Origin: Limnohabitans sp.
GTDB taxonomy: Bacteria; Pseudomonadota; Gammaproteobacteria; Burkholderiales; Burkholderiaceae_C
Direction: 5' to 3'
Length of the DNA: 64,000 nt
NCBI GenBank assembly: GCA_018882835.1
Contig: VERE01000007.1
Span: 21,431 to 85,430 of the forward strand
Each line of letters begins with the position of its first letter. The stretch's first letter is position 1. Positions 63,329 through 64,000 of this stretch are shown here, piece after piece. A program made the position numbers and the translations under genes. Under the pieces are notes generated by a model that was not told the origin of the DNA, made no database searches, and was given only the letters and a program-made list of their open reading frames with translations.

Positions 63329-63529
63329 ATGGCTTTTGAAGCAAAGACCTGCAGCAATTGCGCCTTCTTGCTGCAATCTGAGTCAGCGGAAACGGGTCTT
63401 CGTTGCGGAATTGACTTTTTTTCCGCACCACCATTGCAGCGCAACGGGCATAACATGCGAGATTTCATTCAAGTGCGTCCATCAGGCACGTGTGACAGGT
63501 GGGCCCAGCAGAGCCCATCAATTCTGTGA
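63329..63529 (+). CDS. Small Cys-containing hypothetical protein
   Basis: 66 residues, unrecognised. It has a CxxC pair (KTCSNCAFLL, residues 8-11) and two more Cys (GLRCG, about 26; GTCDRW, about 54), which could bind a metal or Fe-S cluster. It starts six bases after the HTH stop, so the two are probably cotranscribed. No signal peptide. Confidence 0.55.
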   Translation: MAFEAKTCSNCAFLLQSESAETGLRCGIDFFSAPPLQRNGHNMRDFIQVRPSGTCDRWAQQSPSIL

Positions 63530-63598
63530 GATCGATTTCGCTAAGCCGTAGGGCAGGAGTTTTCGAGTAGAGGCTCAATCCAGCTGTATCGTTAACAC

Positions 63599-64000
63599 TT
63601 ACGCAATGATCTTGAGGATCAGGGCTGCAAGTGGCTTTTCATCGCCGTTGAATGATGCCTGCATCACAGGGTAAATCTCTGCCTGATCTAACGATGAGTA
63701 GTCGAGAAAGTAGCCAGCTTGATCTGCTAGCTGAGAGATGAATAGACGCTGCACTCGTCCATTGCCTTCGCGAAAAGGGTGTATGGCATTGATCTCTGAT
63801 AAGTAGTGGGCAAGACGATCTGCAATTTCACGGGGCCCCAAACCGATCAAATAGTTTTCACCCTTAAGGGCGCTGAAAACAGAGTTCGAATAGGACTGGA
63901 TCTGACGGACGTTGCAAAATCGACTATCACCTCTGATGATGTCAACACTCCTGACTTCACCAGCCCAGTCGTAGACATCCTGGAAGAGATAAGCATGCAT
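63599..64000 (-). CDS. Fic-domain protein, C-terminal part
   Basis: The 133 C-terminal residues of a Fic protein; the N-terminus is beyond the right edge. The Fic motif is intact: INAIHPFREGNGRVQRLFI (HPFxxGNGR), preceded by YLFQDVYDWAGEVRSVDI (the typical flap region with DWAG). Fic enzymes AMPylate target proteins using the motif His; many are toxins held by a small antitoxin. Any antitoxin gene would lie upstream, outside the window. Placement next to a tRNA is common for such accessory genes. Confidence 0.92.
   Translation of the reverse strand: MHAYLFQDVYDWAGEVRSVDIIRGDSRFCNVRQIQSYSNSVFSALKGENYLIGLGPREIADRLAHYLSEINAIHPFREGNGRVQRLFISQLADQAGYFLDYSSLDQAEIYPVMQASFNGDEKPLAALILKIIA

Overview
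The window is a gene-dense, GC-rich piece of a betaproteobacterial chromosome. Three things point to Burkholderiales, most likely Comamonadaceae: the TctC/Bug-type periplasmic receptors without membrane partners, the phaC-phaA-phaB polyhydroxyalkanoate operon, and the gene order iscR-iscS-iscU-iscA-hscB-hscA-fdx followed by dnaQ and a tRNA-Val. Genus assignment is inference. No intergenic gap exceeds about 230 bases, and several convergent gene pairs are separated by 0-5 bases, so the genome looks compact.

Layout. 0-2.5 kb: start of a FAD-dependent hydroxylase, a cupin, a carboxymuconolactone-decarboxylase-like protein and a luciferase-like monooxygenase. 2.7-4.8 kb: a lipoprotein facing a trypsin-like protease. 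4.8-22.2 kb: accessory catabolism, with three class III CoA-transferases, a citrate-lyase-beta-like enzyme, two acyl-CoA dehydrogenases, a crotonase, a MaoC-like protein, four Bug receptors, a GntR regulator with a divergent operon, and a NitT/TauT-type ABC transporter. 22.3-28.8 kb: histidine utilisation (hutU, divergent from hutC-hutD-hutI-hutG-hutF) by the five-step route; hutH is not in the window. 28.8-31.1 kb: an esterase overlapping tail-to-tail with a caspase-like gene, then a NUDIX hydrolase. 31.2-35.6 kb: a TRAP transporter with fumarylpyruvate hydrolase and a divergent GST-type isomerase, i.e. the lower gentisate pathway. 35.6-40.2 kb: pgeF and phaCAB. 40.3-42.9 kb: a FitAB toxin-antitoxin pair overlapping dusA and a DMT exporter. 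43-51.1 kb: the methylmalonyl-CoA pathway (GntR regulator, mutase, MeaB, PccB, PccA, epimerase). 51.1-54.4 kb: an orphan RnfB-like ferredoxin, PHA depolymerase and an aminotransferase. 54.5-62.9 kb: uvrB, the complete isc operon and dnaQ. 62.9-64 kb: tRNA-Val(CAC) followed by a short tandem repeat, a small HTH gene, a small Cys-rich gene and a Fic gene, which looks like the edge of an integrated or decayed element.

How it fits together. Several carbon routes converge on acetyl-CoA, propionyl-CoA, pyruvate/fumarate and glutamate: CoA-activated acids, gentisate-type aromatics and histidine/urocanate. Propionyl-CoA enters the TCA cycle through Pcc/Mce/Mcm, and surplus acetyl-CoA goes to PHB and is recovered by PhaZ. 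I see no clearly unprecedented system. The best leads are a shared AGGGT-NN-ACCCT palindrome at two separate aromatic-catabolism promoters, a caspase-like gene whose 3' end runs antisense into an esterase, a hut locus with an ABC transporter and no hutH, a tandem repeat at the iscR promoter, and the repeat-bearing tRNA-Val boundary.
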